46,730 nt of DNA from an uncultured Lachnospiraceae bacterium (lineage in GTDB: Bacteria; Bacillota; Clostridia; Lachnospirales; Lachnospiraceae): positions 1-46,730 of the forward strand of contig CANPOY010000021.1 in the NCBI GenBank assembly GCA_947575805.1. The letters are read 5' to 3'. The notes below the pieces were generated by a model. The model searched no databases, had not been told where the DNA came from, and was given only the letters and a program-made list of their open reading frames with translations. The translations under genes were made by a program, and so were the position numbers. The stretch's first letter is position 1. Each line of letters opens with the position of its first letter. Positions 32,088 to 41,187 of the stretch are shown here, one piece after another.

Positions 32088-33167
32088 TTACAGCTCCTCC
32101 AATATTTCGTTCCACCGCTTCAAAACATGCTCCGGCCGAAACCGCTCCAGCCCCCTTTGGGCATTCCCTGAAAACCGTTCCCGCAGCGTCTCATTTTCCA
32201 TCAGTAATTCCAGCTTATCCGCCATTGCCCGGCAATCATAAGGCTCTATCAGATAGCCGTTTACTCCGTCGTCAATCATCTCCGCAGGCCCGGTGGGCAC
32301 GTCGAAGCTGACAGCAGGCAGCCGAAAATGCTTTGCTTCCAGCAGGCACATGGGCAATCCTTCTCTTCTGGACGTCATCACGTAAATTTTTGCCCTTCTT
32401 AAATAGGCTCCCACATCGCTTACTCTGCCGGTCAGACATAATTGTTCCTGCAGGGCGTTTTCCCTGATCAGTCCTTCCAGATATGTCCTCTCTTCTCCTT
32501 CACCCAGCACCATCCATTTCCAGTCCGCATGTGTCTTCAAGATCCTTACAGCAACCTGCCCCAAATAGTCCAGCCCTTTCACGGATACCAGATTTCCCAC
32601 CGTAATCAGCCAGTTCTCCCGCTGTGCTTCTTCCCCGCAGACCGTCTCCTGCAGAGGGTTCCCTATGACGGAAATATTCCGCCTTCTGCCCAGCCTGTTC
32701 TCATAGTCGGCCCTGTCCCGCTCCGTGAGCGTAATGACATAATCCGACCGCTTTACGGAATATTTCAGAATACACCGTCTGTACAAAGATGTCATCTCAT
32801 ATGCACAATTGAAATGCTCCCAGGAAATGACCTTCGTTTTCAAGCCTCCCGACGCCGGCAGGGAAAGCACATCCAGCACAATATCAATGTCCACAATCAC
32901 ATCGATTTCCTGCTCCTGCAGAAAACGCCGCAGCTTGGGAATCACCTTCAGATACCCCGGCCCCGGATTCAGCCATCTGTCCCCCAGAGCGAAGTGCTCT
33001 ACATGATCATGCAGGGGGAAAAAGAGCTCCCTCGACTGCTCCGTGAGGCTGAGCACCACAATCCGGTATCTGCCCTGTACCGCCAGTCCGTTTGCCACTG
33101 TAACCGCGACGCGCTCCGTCCCGCCGCCCCGCGTAATGTCTCCCGAGAAAAAGCATATCCTCTTCAA
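32088..33167 (-). CDS. Family 4 glycosyltransferase
   Basis: The GT-B protein (359 residues) starts at a TTG (33167) in a TTGA overlap with the previous gene's stop. AGGAG 8 bases upstream supports this, and upstream residues in the same frame are shadow sequence of that gene. N-terminal CFFSGDITRGGGTERVAV is a typical acceptor-side loop. The C-terminal half has SVKGLDYL and REGLPMCLLEAKHFRLPAVSFD, the donor-binding E(x7)E region of GT4. It transfers a sugar from a nucleotide donor in the cytoplasm. Its stop lies 4 bases before the Wzx-like flippase start. Confidence 0.9.
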   Translation of the reverse strand: MKRICFFSGDITRGGGTERVAVTVANGLAVQGRYRIVVLSLTEQSRELFFPLHDHVEHFALGDRWLNPGPGYLKVIPKLRRFLQEQEIDVIVDIDIVLDVLSLPASGGLKTKVISWEHFNCAYEMTSLYRRCILKYSVKRSDYVITLTERDRADYENRLGRRRNISVIGNPLQETVCGEEAQRENWLITVGNLVSVKGLDYLGQVAVRILKTHADWKWMVLGEGEERTYLEGLIRENALQEQLCLTGRVSDVGAYLRRAKIYVMTSRREGLPMCLLEAKHFRLPAVSFDVPTGPAEMIDDGVNGYLIEPYDCRAMADKLELLMENETLRERFSGNAQRGLERFRPEHVLKRWNEILEEL

Positions 33168-34810
33168 TCCTGCCACTCCTTTTCCCACTGTTCCCGCAGT
33201 TCTTCCGTGGATTCCAGCTTCAACGTACCCACCCGGTAGCCATGCAGATCCGGATCCTGTTCGTTGCCGAACAAGATCCTCTCTCCCGAAAGAACATCCG
33301 TCACGGCAAAGTACACTTCCAGCTCCCCTGACGGAAGCCCTCCCAGAGGCAGTTCCCATTTCAGAGTCATCTGCTCTTCCTCCGCCGTTCCTCCTGCCAG
33401 ATTCCGGATGTCCTGTCCGTCCTCAATTGTATAGACATATTTCCTGCCCCGTTCCCTGTCATACAGCGTAATCTCTGCTGCGGTCTCTCTGTAAACCGGT
33501 GCAAAGCCCACATTTTGCAGAGTTACCCTTGTGGTCAGCCTGTCTGTCTTCCAGTCATAGTCCAGTGCAGTCCCCCGGATCACCAGGCGATAACCCAGAT
33601 GCCGTTCCATGTAGCTCAGCCCGTCCATACCGTCAAAGCAGCTCCCCTCATGAACGATAGTCCCCCGCCATTTATCTGTCACATCGCTATCATGGTCCCA
33701 GTTCAGATAGGTAACGTGCATGGCCTTCATATCCTTCAGCGCATTCTCAAAATCATTATATTCATTATTAATAACCGCTTCTCCGCCAATGGGCACAAGC
33801 CTGCATAAAGTATCCTGAAAGGAAAGCTCCTCCTGACGGCTCCATTGGGAAAAAGGATTTTCTGCCGCCTGATCCGTCTGGGCATAGGTTCCCAGGTCAG
33901 TCTCGCTTCCCAGCATTCCGTCATTATACAACCCCATTCTGGAAACCAGGCTTCCGTCCCCTCTGACAACCTGCGCCGGATTCGAAAGACCTGTTATACT
34001 GCGCCACTGGGCCGGAGTACGCACAGACAGATAGGTCTTTTCACCCGCCGCCGCAAACAATTTCTGAGTAAGCGTTTTCATATCCTCCGTTCCCAGATAT
34101 TTGGAATTGTTCATCTCCCCGTAATTTCCCACAAACAATCCCTGCACCACAAAGATCCTGTCATCATATTTCCTCAGCAGATCCGACACCTGTTCCATGT
34201 GCTTCAATATGACCTCCAGACTGTCAGGTTCGTTCTGTAGGTTCTTTCCGTCCCAGTCATAGATAAAGCGCAGGATCAGCTGCTTATCCGTGCCTGCCAG
34301 CGCCTTCAGCACATTATCCATGCTTTCAAGCCCTGCCGCCGAAATCTCATCCTCCCGAAATCTCTGCAGATTCAATTCGATCAGGGTAAGCCGGCTTTCC
34401 TGGTCTTCCGCATACCTCCCTGCAATATCCCTCCTGTAGTCGCTGACCTTATCGGGAATAACAAAACCGTGCATATGATAAAACCCTCTGTTGGGATTCT
34501 TTAACTCTCTGGGCGACTCTGTAAACGCAAAGCTTTCGGTTATTCCGCTTCCATGTCCCCTTGCTTCCAGGTACTGCTCCAGAAGCCCCCGTGCCCTCTG
34601 GTCCAGCACCGTATATGCTTCCGAAAGGCCGCTGTACTCCTCCGAAAGCTGCCCGCTGCTTTCCGAAATCCCCTCGTATTCCTCCGACAGCCGGGACACT
34701 CTGTCCGAAAGACAGGATAGCTCTTCCGCTTTCCGATACAACATCCAGCCCGCGCCCCCTAACAAAAGCAACAGACATACAATGACCAAACCGGTAATCA
34801 CTCTCTTCAA
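33164..34810 (-). CDS. Membrane-anchored DUF4874/DUF4832 protein with coiled coil
   Basis: The protein (548 residues) starts at a TTG at 34810 with GGAGGAG upstream and a TTGA overlap with the previous stop. It has an N-terminal membrane helix (about 4-26: VITGLVIVCLLLLLGGAGWML) and a coiled coil (about 30-80, repeated SEEYxxLSE units). The outer domain contains NPNRGFYHMHGF, FVVQGLFVGNYGEMNN, SVRTPAQWRS, LVPIGGEAVINNEY and MHVTYLNWDHD. These match its paralogue at 37374-38702 block by block. The layout, with an acidic residue in GNYGEM and in GGEAV, resembles a GH-type TIM barrel. It should act outside the membrane on the polysaccharide; whether it is a hydrolase is unproven. Confidence 0.8.
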   Translation of the reverse strand: MKRVITGLVIVCLLLLLGGAGWMLYRKAEELSCLSDRVSRLSEEYEGISESSGQLSEEYSGLSEAYTVLDQRARGLLEQYLEARGHGSGITESFAFTESPRELKNPNRGFYHMHGFVIPDKVSDYRRDIAGRYAEDQESRLTLIELNLQRFREDEISAAGLESMDNVLKALAGTDKQLILRFIYDWDGKNLQNEPDSLEVILKHMEQVSDLLRKYDDRIFVVQGLFVGNYGEMNNSKYLGTEDMKTLTQKLFAAAGEKTYLSVRTPAQWRSITGLSNPAQVVRGDGSLVSRMGLYNDGMLGSETDLGTYAQTDQAAENPFSQWSRQEELSFQDTLCRLVPIGGEAVINNEYNDFENALKDMKAMHVTYLNWDHDSDVTDKWRGTIVHEGSCFDGMDGLSYMERHLGYRLVIRGTALDYDWKTDRLTTRVTLQNVGFAPVYRETAAEITLYDRERGRKYVYTIEDGQDIRNLAGGTAEEEQMTLKWELPLGGLPSGELEVYFAVTDVLSGERILFGNEQDPDLHGYRVGTLKLESTEELREQWEKEWQD

Positions 34811-37329
34811 TCCTGCTCCTCCACTTCCCTGTACAGAAGACCCAGCTGATACAGACTTCGCGGGTTCTGCCTGATATAATAACAAATAAAGTTCTCATCC
34901 TCATAATAGGTCTGTAGTTCTCCCGGATACAGCTTCTCAAACTCCCTGCACCACTGATAAGCCAGGGATTCCACCAGGGTACGTACACGTAAGACGGCAT
35001 AAGTATTGGAACTCAGATCAAATACAAACTTTGTCCCGCCGATCTCCTCTGCCGACAGCAGCTCCGAAGAAATATAATCCGGCACCTGGCTGGCATAGCC
35101 CGAGTCCGTCCCGCCAAGGCTGTCTAAATAGCTCTCCTGCGCCAGCCAGCCGGGGCCGGTGGCAAATAAGCATTGCGCATATTGAAAGGGTCTTTTTTCA
35201 ATATAGATAAACAAGTGCTCGGAAGGCAGCGTATACTCCTTTTCCTGTACCTGGTTCACAAAACCGGACAGCTCTTCATGCCAGCCGTACTGTATCTGTT
35301 GGTACAGATCATCCGTGGGGGAAATAATAGTAAAGCTGTACGGCGGCATGGTCTCTGTAATGGAGTGAGTGACCAGCACCGCACTGTTTAAGCGTGTGAA
35401 GTACATAAACAAATATCCATGGAAATTCCCCGACACCACCGCAAGCACATATATTCCCATTACCACCGCCGCGGAAGCTGCCTTGAGCAGGCCGTCCCAC
35501 AGTATCAGGTGCAGCACGGTAAATATCAGATCCAGGGACACTCCTGCCACGGACAGCGCCAAAATCTGATCCATCGTACAGAGACGCGAATCTTCGATTA
35601 ATGCAGGCAGACCCAGCGCCGCGCCGCAGGACAACACCATATAGATCAAAGACGCCAGCGCAACGGAAAAATACTGGTCAAAATACTCCGGTTTTGGTTT
35701 CTTCTCTTTTTTGCGCAGTATCAGCTTGAAAAGGCCTGCAGGAATCCTGTAGCAGATCCAGATCAGCATGGCCAGCAAGGTAACCCCCAACACCAGCCTT
35801 GCCCGCTCTGTTCCAAATACCCGCACATAGCTTCGCTGATACAGAATCCTCCCCTTTTCCTGCAACACTCCTGCCAGACGTCGGGCTGCCGCCGCCAGCC
35901 GCTCCCTCACAGGCACCCTTACCGGTTCCGCCGGAGCGGTCACTTCCGGCATTCCCGTCAAAGCATCTCCTGCTGCCTGTGAGCCGGACGGTGCCCCCGT
36001 GACTGCGGATTCCATGCCGGCCTGTCCCGCAGCATCCTGAGCTGTGCCACCCCCTGCCGTACTCCCCTGTTCCGTTCCCTCCTGCTGGGCCTGGTTTTCC
36101 TGGTTTATCGTTTCGCTCCCCTGTGGGGGGCTTTCCTCTTCCTTCGGACCACGTATAATTGACATGGCCCAATTCATGGAACCCTCAAAGGGAATGCCGG
36201 AAGCAAGCGCGCCCCCCATGGGCACCACTGCCACCGTGACTCCCACCACTACCGCCGTCACCAGTGGTACAAACCTTTTCCCGGAAAAGATTCTTTTCAA
36301 ATGTACCGGCACAAGGGCCACACACAGGAAAAAGGCCATAATGGTAGGGTAAAAGTGAACAATGAGGGATGTAGCCAGGGCAAGTGAAAATACCAGAAGA
36401 TTCTCATCCCAATAGCCTTTGGTCAGCTTTCCCCGAAATGACGTCTTTTTTGTAGAATGCAGATACCTCACCAAAAAGGCTGCGCACAGGAAAACGGTAT
36501 GCGTGGCAAATTCCTGGGGCAGGGTCCACTGCAGCCTTGCCATGCTGACAATTGCATTTACACTGCGTACGTTCCATGTCAGAAAGGCGGCAAGCACAAA
36601 CATGGGCGTATACTTCCAGCGGAATACCTCCTTCAGAAACACATAAATCGACAGCAGAAACACCCCCACATGCACGGGCTGCAGAAAGAGCATACAGCTG
36701 TAAATCCGGATACCAAACAGAACGTGCATCCCGTAGACAAAGCAGTGCATCCCTTCCGGATATACCCCGGCGGAAAATATCTTTCCCCTGGTGAGGTTAT
36801 AAATCCATGCGTTGTGCACATAATGGTCACCGGAACCATAGGAATACGTCTGAAAAACTCCCCAGGAAAAATAAATCATCCCGTAAACGATAATAACCGC
36901 CAGCAGCCCGTATTCCCACCAGTGGCCGTACAGCCTGACCCTGATCATGCGGAAAAAGCCCTTCATCCGCCGCCCGATGCCCCGCAGCACATTGTGACAC
37001 AGCATCTTCAAGCCATAAGTCCCGTTTAAAAGGTACTTCAGGTTGCGCCTTTCCTTCTTTCCCCAGCTAAGCCACCTCATCACCTCTGCCAAAAAAGGAA
37101 GGTAAAACAGTCCCCTGATCACCCAGGGATTCAGCAGATGAAACAGCCCCAGCATCAGCACCACGGTATTCACCAGCACCGGCTGAAAGGTGACACAGAA
37201 TGCAAAGCAGAAAGTGGTGGAGCGCCCCTTCAGGTATCTGCGCAGCATAAAAAGGGGCCAGATAAACATCAGAAAACCGTATCCCGCCAGTACCTTTATA
37301 TATTCTACTGCCCAATACCAAGTAACCAA
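34807..37329 (-). CDS. Large polytopic membrane protein, GT-C-like, unknown function
   Basis: The 840-residue protein has about 14 hydrophobic segments and an outer-face GDHYVHNAWIYNLTRGKIF near residue 165. Such an acidic first loop after the first helices resembles GT-C glycosyltransferases, which use polyprenyl-linked sugars. Residues about 385-475 are a Gln/Gly/Ala/Glu-rich low-complexity insert (QAQQEGTEQGSTAGGGTAQD and following) between helices. The C-terminal segment of about 170 residues is soluble. The start is a TTG at 37329 with GGTGAG upstream. Its end is coupled to the next gene by TTGA. I do not recognise a named family; the GT-C role is inferred from topology. Confidence 0.7.
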   Translation of the reverse strand: MVTWYWAVEYIKVLAGYGFLMFIWPLFMLRRYLKGRSTTFCFAFCVTFQPVLVNTVVLMLGLFHLLNPWVIRGLFYLPFLAEVMRWLSWGKKERRNLKYLLNGTYGLKMLCHNVLRGIGRRMKGFFRMIRVRLYGHWWEYGLLAVIIVYGMIYFSWGVFQTYSYGSGDHYVHNAWIYNLTRGKIFSAGVYPEGMHCFVYGMHVLFGIRIYSCMLFLQPVHVGVFLLSIYVFLKEVFRWKYTPMFVLAAFLTWNVRSVNAIVSMARLQWTLPQEFATHTVFLCAAFLVRYLHSTKKTSFRGKLTKGYWDENLLVFSLALATSLIVHFYPTIMAFFLCVALVPVHLKRIFSGKRFVPLVTAVVVGVTVAVVPMGGALASGIPFEGSMNWAMSIIRGPKEEESPPQGSETINQENQAQQEGTEQGSTAGGGTAQDAAGQAGMESAVTGAPSGSQAAGDALTGMPEVTAPAEPVRVPVRERLAAAARRLAGVLQEKGRILYQRSYVRVFGTERARLVLGVTLLAMLIWICYRIPAGLFKLILRKKEKKPKPEYFDQYFSVALASLIYMVLSCGAALGLPALIEDSRLCTMDQILALSVAGVSLDLIFTVLHLILWDGLLKAASAAVVMGIYVLAVVSGNFHGYLFMYFTRLNSAVLVTHSITETMPPYSFTIISPTDDLYQQIQYGWHEELSGFVNQVQEKEYTLPSEHLFIYIEKRPFQYAQCLFATGPGWLAQESYLDSLGGTDSGYASQVPDYISSELLSAEEIGGTKFVFDLSSNTYAVLRVRTLVESLAYQWCREFEKLYPGELQTYYEDENFICYYIRQNPRSLYQLGLLYREVEEQD

Positions 37330-37373
37330 GCCTTTTTCTCACCCTTCCCCGGGTCTTCCAGTCATTCTTTCCT

Positions 37374-38702
37374 TCATTGGGAGCCTGACAGCTCCCCGAT
37401 TTTTGTCTTTCCGTTTTTATCGCAGCCGTTTGCGAACCGAATGCAGGATCCGTCCGCTTTTCGCCTTGCACTGATCCATAGCTGCCGCTCCCTGAACGGT
37501 ATATCACAGGCGTAAACCCTTGTTTCCCCACTGTACCACACTGCTCCGGGATACTTTCCTGCCGCCCCCATCATCCATTGCTCAGTAACAATTCCCTCTG
37601 CCCCACTCTCCAGCAGAAATTCCGCCTCCTGGTAAAGGGAGGCAAAACCGGTATTCTCCACGGTAACCTCCAGCCTGCCGGCATCTCTTCCCCGCCCGGC
37701 CCGGATACATACCTCCCGGATCACCAGACGGTAGCCCAGATGCGCACCTATATAATCATACAGGCTTTTGCCGTTCCACGTCTCCCCTTCCGTATACCTC
37801 CACTGTTTCCAGAGATCCAGTATGCCGGAGTCATATACCTTGTTCAGATAAGTAACGTGCATCCTGCGCAGAACCTCTTCCACCATCCGGGGCGTCATCC
37901 GCTCCTGAAACACCTCCCCCAGGACAGCCTCGCCCCCGTTTGGCACGTCCCGGCACAGCTCTTCCTCAAAAGCCAGCTCCTCCTCCCGCTGCCATGCTTC
38001 TTCCCAGCCGTTTTCACGGGTCAGCGCGCCAAAGGTGCCCAGGTGATCCTCAGAGGCAAACATGGCGTCGTCAAAAAGTCCCATATCCGCAGCGACGCTT
38101 TCCTTGCCGCCCTGTTCCTCATGAAGCTGCCGCCAGTATACAGGACGCCTCACGGCTGCATAAGTCCCCCCCGGTATATATTCCTTTAATATATTCCAGA
38201 GTTCTTTTCTCTTCTTCTCAGTCTGAAAACGAGTGGTGTGCATCTCTCCCCAATTGCCTGTCAGAAGCCCCTGATATACGAAAATTGCTTTCCCGTATTC
38301 CTGCAGCAGTTCCCCCACCTGACACATATGTGTTTTTACCTGATCCCAGAAATAGGGCTCTCTCTCCACAGCCTTTCCCTGATGGTCATATGCCACCCTT
38401 AAGATCATATCATACCCGTTGTGCCGAAAAAAGTCCAGAATGCGCCGAATCCTTCCAAGCGCCGTCTGGTCCAGGTCCCTGTCTCTGTAAGCCCCTATAT
38501 CCAGAAATACCAGCGCCAGTGCATCCTTCCTGTCCAGGCACCATTCCAGCTCCCCGAAATCCGGTTCCCTGTCCGCCTCAAAGGTATGAATCTGATACCA
38601 CCCCCGACAGGGATTGCGCAGATCCTCAGGACGCTCTGCAAGGTCGGCCGGATTCAGCTTCCAGCCGGATACCTGCTTCTTCCTTCTGTTAAAAAAGATC
38701 AT
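37374..38702 (-). CDS. Soluble DUF4874/DUF4832 paralogue
   Basis: The 442-residue protein starts at 38702 (MIFFNRRKK; GGGAGG 7 bases upstream). The longer frame overlaps the preceding GT2 without support. It aligns with the anchored paralogue: NPCRGWYQIHTFE, FVYQGLLTGNWGEMHTTRF, AVRRPVYWRQL, GLFDDAMFASEDHLGTFGA, VPNGGEAVLGEVF, MHVTYLNKVYDSG and AHLGYRLVIREV. Acidic residues in GNWGEM and GGEAV are shared. No signal peptide or membrane helix is seen, so this copy is probably cytoplasmic and may act before export, while the paralogue acts outside. No activity is established; the fold resembles a GH-type TIM barrel by pattern. Confidence 0.8.
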   Translation of the reverse strand: MIFFNRRKKQVSGWKLNPADLAERPEDLRNPCRGWYQIHTFEADREPDFGELEWCLDRKDALALVFLDIGAYRDRDLDQTALGRIRRILDFFRHNGYDMILRVAYDHQGKAVEREPYFWDQVKTHMCQVGELLQEYGKAIFVYQGLLTGNWGEMHTTRFQTEKKRKELWNILKEYIPGGTYAAVRRPVYWRQLHEEQGGKESVAADMGLFDDAMFASEDHLGTFGALTRENGWEEAWQREEELAFEEELCRDVPNGGEAVLGEVFQERMTPRMVEEVLRRMHVTYLNKVYDSGILDLWKQWRYTEGETWNGKSLYDYIGAHLGYRLVIREVCIRAGRGRDAGRLEVTVENTGFASLYQEAEFLLESGAEGIVTEQWMMGAAGKYPGAVWYSGETRVYACDIPFRERQLWISARRKADGSCIRFANGCDKNGKTKIGELSGSQ

Positions 38703-38748
38703 TTTACTTTCCTCCCGCTCTCCTGCCGGCCCAAAGCAGCTCAATACC

Positions 38749-39567
38749 TCAGCTTTTCTCAGCGGGCGTTTCGGAACCCCTCTGAAAAGTTTCATTCCCT
38801 TCTACGTGGAACAGTCTGATCCGCAGCCATACCGCTATGATGGAGTACATCATGCGAAACATATAGACCACCGGCTTCAGGCCATGGTGCATGCTTACGC
38901 CCTCATGTCTGGTGAACATCAGGGCCGGCATTTCCTCCACCCTGTATCCCAAGAGCAGCATCTGCATAATCATATTGGCGTCCGGGTACTGGTCGTCAAA
39001 ATTAGAATACCGCGAATAATAAGAAAAAGCCCGTCTGCTGAGACCCTGAAGCCCTGTGGTGGGGTCCATGATCCATTTGCCTGTCCCGATCCGGATCAGC
39101 AGTCTGAAGAAACAGTATGCAATCTTTTTCACAGGAGAAATGGGATAAGTCTCACTCCCCTTCACAAAACGGGAACCCAGCACAATATCCGGCGTGTTTT
39201 CCTCCCCGTCCCGTGTGCACAGCCTGTCATAGATCTTCTTAACATTGCTTACTGCATGTTGTCCGTCCGCATCCATCTGGATCACATACTCATAACCTTT
39301 GCGTACCGCATACTTATATCCCACCTGTAGCCCGCTTCCATAGCCAAGATTATAAACATGATTCACCACCGGGAAGCCCCTCTGTTTCACAATCTCCTCC
39401 GTCCGGTCTCTGGAGGCATCGTTCATGACCAATATGTCCGCCCATTCCAGAATACCCGCTGCTGCCAGGCCGTCCAGAGTATCGCCAATATTCTTCTCCT
39501 CATTATACGCCGGAATGATGATCAGCAATTCCTTTTGCTTTTTCTTGCTTATTTCTGTTTCTTGCAT
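38749..39567 (-). CDS. Family 2 glycosyltransferase, dolichol/polyprenyl-phosphate type
   Basis: This GT-A protein (272 residues) contains LLIIIPAYNEEKNIGDTLDG, LVMNDASRDRTEE, QMDADGQHAVS (DxD), and GSRFVKGSETYPISPVKKIA, the pattern of dolichyl-phosphate mannose synthase-like (DPM1) enzymes. It would charge a polyprenyl phosphate with a hexose. The adjacent DUF2304 protein and a GT-C-like protein are the usual partners of such enzymes (flip and transfer the lipid-linked sugar). The start at 39567 (MQETEIS) is chosen because GAGGTGGG precedes it; the TTG 15 bases upstream is less good. Confidence 0.9.
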   Translation of the reverse strand: MQETEISKKKQKELLIIIPAYNEEKNIGDTLDGLAAAGILEWADILVMNDASRDRTEEIVKQRGFPVVNHVYNLGYGSGLQVGYKYAVRKGYEYVIQMDADGQHAVSNVKKIYDRLCTRDGEENTPDIVLGSRFVKGSETYPISPVKKIAYCFFRLLIRIGTGKWIMDPTTGLQGLSRRAFSYYSRYSNFDDQYPDANMIMQMLLLGYRVEEMPALMFTRHEGVSMHHGLKPVVYMFRMMYSIIAVWLRIRLFHVEGNETFQRGSETPAEKS

Positions 39568-39578
39568 TGTTACCCACC

Positions 39579-40781
39579 TCAATCTGCCAGCTCCAGCAGT
39601 CCTTTCAGCTCGGCCCTGCCCCCGAAGGAACGCTCCGCCGCCTTCCTGCTCAGTCTTTCCCGAAGTTCCGGATCATGTATTAACGTCTGTATACCTCCGC
39701 ATATACTCTCCGGCGTCACCTCACAGAATAACCCGTCCACCCCCTGCTTCACCTGGTCCCTGTTGCCGCTGCAGTCAGAGACCAGCAAAGCTTTACCCAG
39801 AATCTGAGCCTCCTGTATGGCAATACTCTTCCCCTCAAAGCGGGTAGCGTGGACATAAATATCCGCCTGGGCAAAATAGGGATAAGGATTTTTCACCGCC
39901 CCGGGCAGCAGGAAATCCTCCTCCAGGCCAAGCTTTTGCCGCCGGTCTTCCAAAAGGCCACGCTGATCCCCCTCTCCCAGCACATACCACCGTACCTTCT
40001 CCCCCCGCTGTTTTAACAGGCTCATAGCTTCCATGGCCACATCAAACGCCTTTTGGGTGACAAGCCTGCCCACCGTTAAGACACGAATACCCTCAAACCC
40101 ATCGTCAAAGCCCCCGGGCAGGGCAGCCTTCCTGCGAATGCCCTCCACGTCCAGCAGATTGGGGAAATAACTGCATCTTTCCCTGCACTCCGGATAGACT
40201 TTCCCAAAGGCATTCCTCGCCTCTTCAGATACCGCAAATATATGGTCAAACTGCAGGTAACAATCCCGATCCAGCGCCCTGGTGTAGCCTGCCAGCTCAT
40301 AATCAATGTGCAGGAAGGCCGCCTTTTTCGCTGCTTTCACATGATCTGCCACATAGTAGGCGGAACCGCCCTCCAGATAGGCTACTGCCAGATCGTATTC
40401 CTCCCTGAAATGCTGCCCTCCGTCGGACAAAAGACGCCACAGCAGCTTATCCGTCTGTACCCGCTTCTTCGCTGCCATTGAAATGAAATTTCGCAGAAGA
40501 TACGGAAACAGCTTAAACACCGTACCCCTGCGAAGTGCCGCCCCCAAAACCCGACGGGCCATCAGTCTCCTGCCCTCGGCGCTCAGCACCGGACTGTCAC
40601 AGAAGGAATTGTTCAGAAGCCTGACATACTCCGGAACCTCACTGACCATCTCCCCCTGCCCCATAAGCACATAAAGAGAAATCTGGTACTGGCTGGGGTC
40701 TATCTGCCGAAGCAAATTAAGCAATGCCGTCTCCGCCCCCGCCTGGCCAAGGGTATTGATGACAAACAACAGCTTCTTCAT
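39579..40781 (-). CDS. Family 4 glycosyltransferase
   Basis: The 400-residue GT-B enzyme starts at 40781 (MKKLLFVINTLGQAGAETAL), in an ATGA overlap with DUF2304 and with GGAGGA upstream. C-terminal motifs VLTVGRLVTQKAFDVAMEA and VHATRFEGKSIAIQEAQILG provide the GT4 donor-binding Glu pair. It transfers sugar from an NDP-sugar donor during polysaccharide assembly. The frame from 40808 adds nine residues that overlap the previous gene, which I reject. It ends 11 bases before the start of the DPM-like GT2. Confidence 0.9.
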   Translation of the reverse strand: MKKLLFVINTLGQAGAETALLNLLRQIDPSQYQISLYVLMGQGEMVSEVPEYVRLLNNSFCDSPVLSAEGRRLMARRVLGAALRRGTVFKLFPYLLRNFISMAAKKRVQTDKLLWRLLSDGGQHFREEYDLAVAYLEGGSAYYVADHVKAAKKAAFLHIDYELAGYTRALDRDCYLQFDHIFAVSEEARNAFGKVYPECRERCSYFPNLLDVEGIRRKAALPGGFDDGFEGIRVLTVGRLVTQKAFDVAMEAMSLLKQRGEKVRWYVLGEGDQRGLLEDRRQKLGLEEDFLLPGAVKNPYPYFAQADIYVHATRFEGKSIAIQEAQILGKALLVSDCSGNRDQVKQGVDGLFCEVTPESICGGIQTLIHDPELRERLSRKAAERSFGGRAELKGLLELAD

Positions 40782-41185
40782 AGTTCTGCTTCCTCCGCCT
40801 GCCCGCACAGCTCACCGGACTTTTCCCACAGCTCCTCCAGCTTCCTCCAAAGCTCGTCCTTCTCCTGGTTTAAAAGAGACATCTGCATGGCAAGTTCCTG
40901 ATTCTTGCGCATCAGCTCCGACACCTTGGCGCTGACGAAGTAGGCGATGTAGATCACGGCAAAGCCCAAAAGCAGCAAAAGCATCATCCCCGTAATGCTG
41001 ATATACCGATTCCACATGGTAGGCCGCAGCAAAATCCCTGCCAGAATCAGCGCCACACTGATGATACCCCATGCCAGACAAAACGGCTCCGTCATCCTCC
41101 GCCTTGCCAGGGAGGACAGAGTAATCCCCAGGAGCATCACACCGCCGCAGCATATAATAATTCGTAACAAATCTCCTGTTTCCAT
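40778..41185 (-). CDS. DUF2304 family membrane protein
   Basis: The 135-residue protein has three hydrophobic segments (about 8-26, 35-52, 58-84) and ends in a charged, coiled-coil-like helix (SELMRKNQELAMQMSLLNQE onward). DUF2304 proteins typically accompany DPM-like GT2 enzymes and may help present lipid-linked sugars; the biochemical role is not known. GGGAGG precedes the ATG and the gene starts 2 bases after pelG's stop. Its end overlaps the next glycosyltransferase by ATGA, showing tight coupling. Confidence 0.85.
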   Translation of the reverse strand: METGDLLRIIICCGGVMLLGITLSSLARRRMTEPFCLAWGIISVALILAGILLRPTMWNRYISITGMMLLLLLGFAVIYIAYFVSAKVSELMRKNQELAMQMSLLNQEKDELWRKLEELWEKSGELCGQAEEAEL

Positions 41186-41187
41186 TC

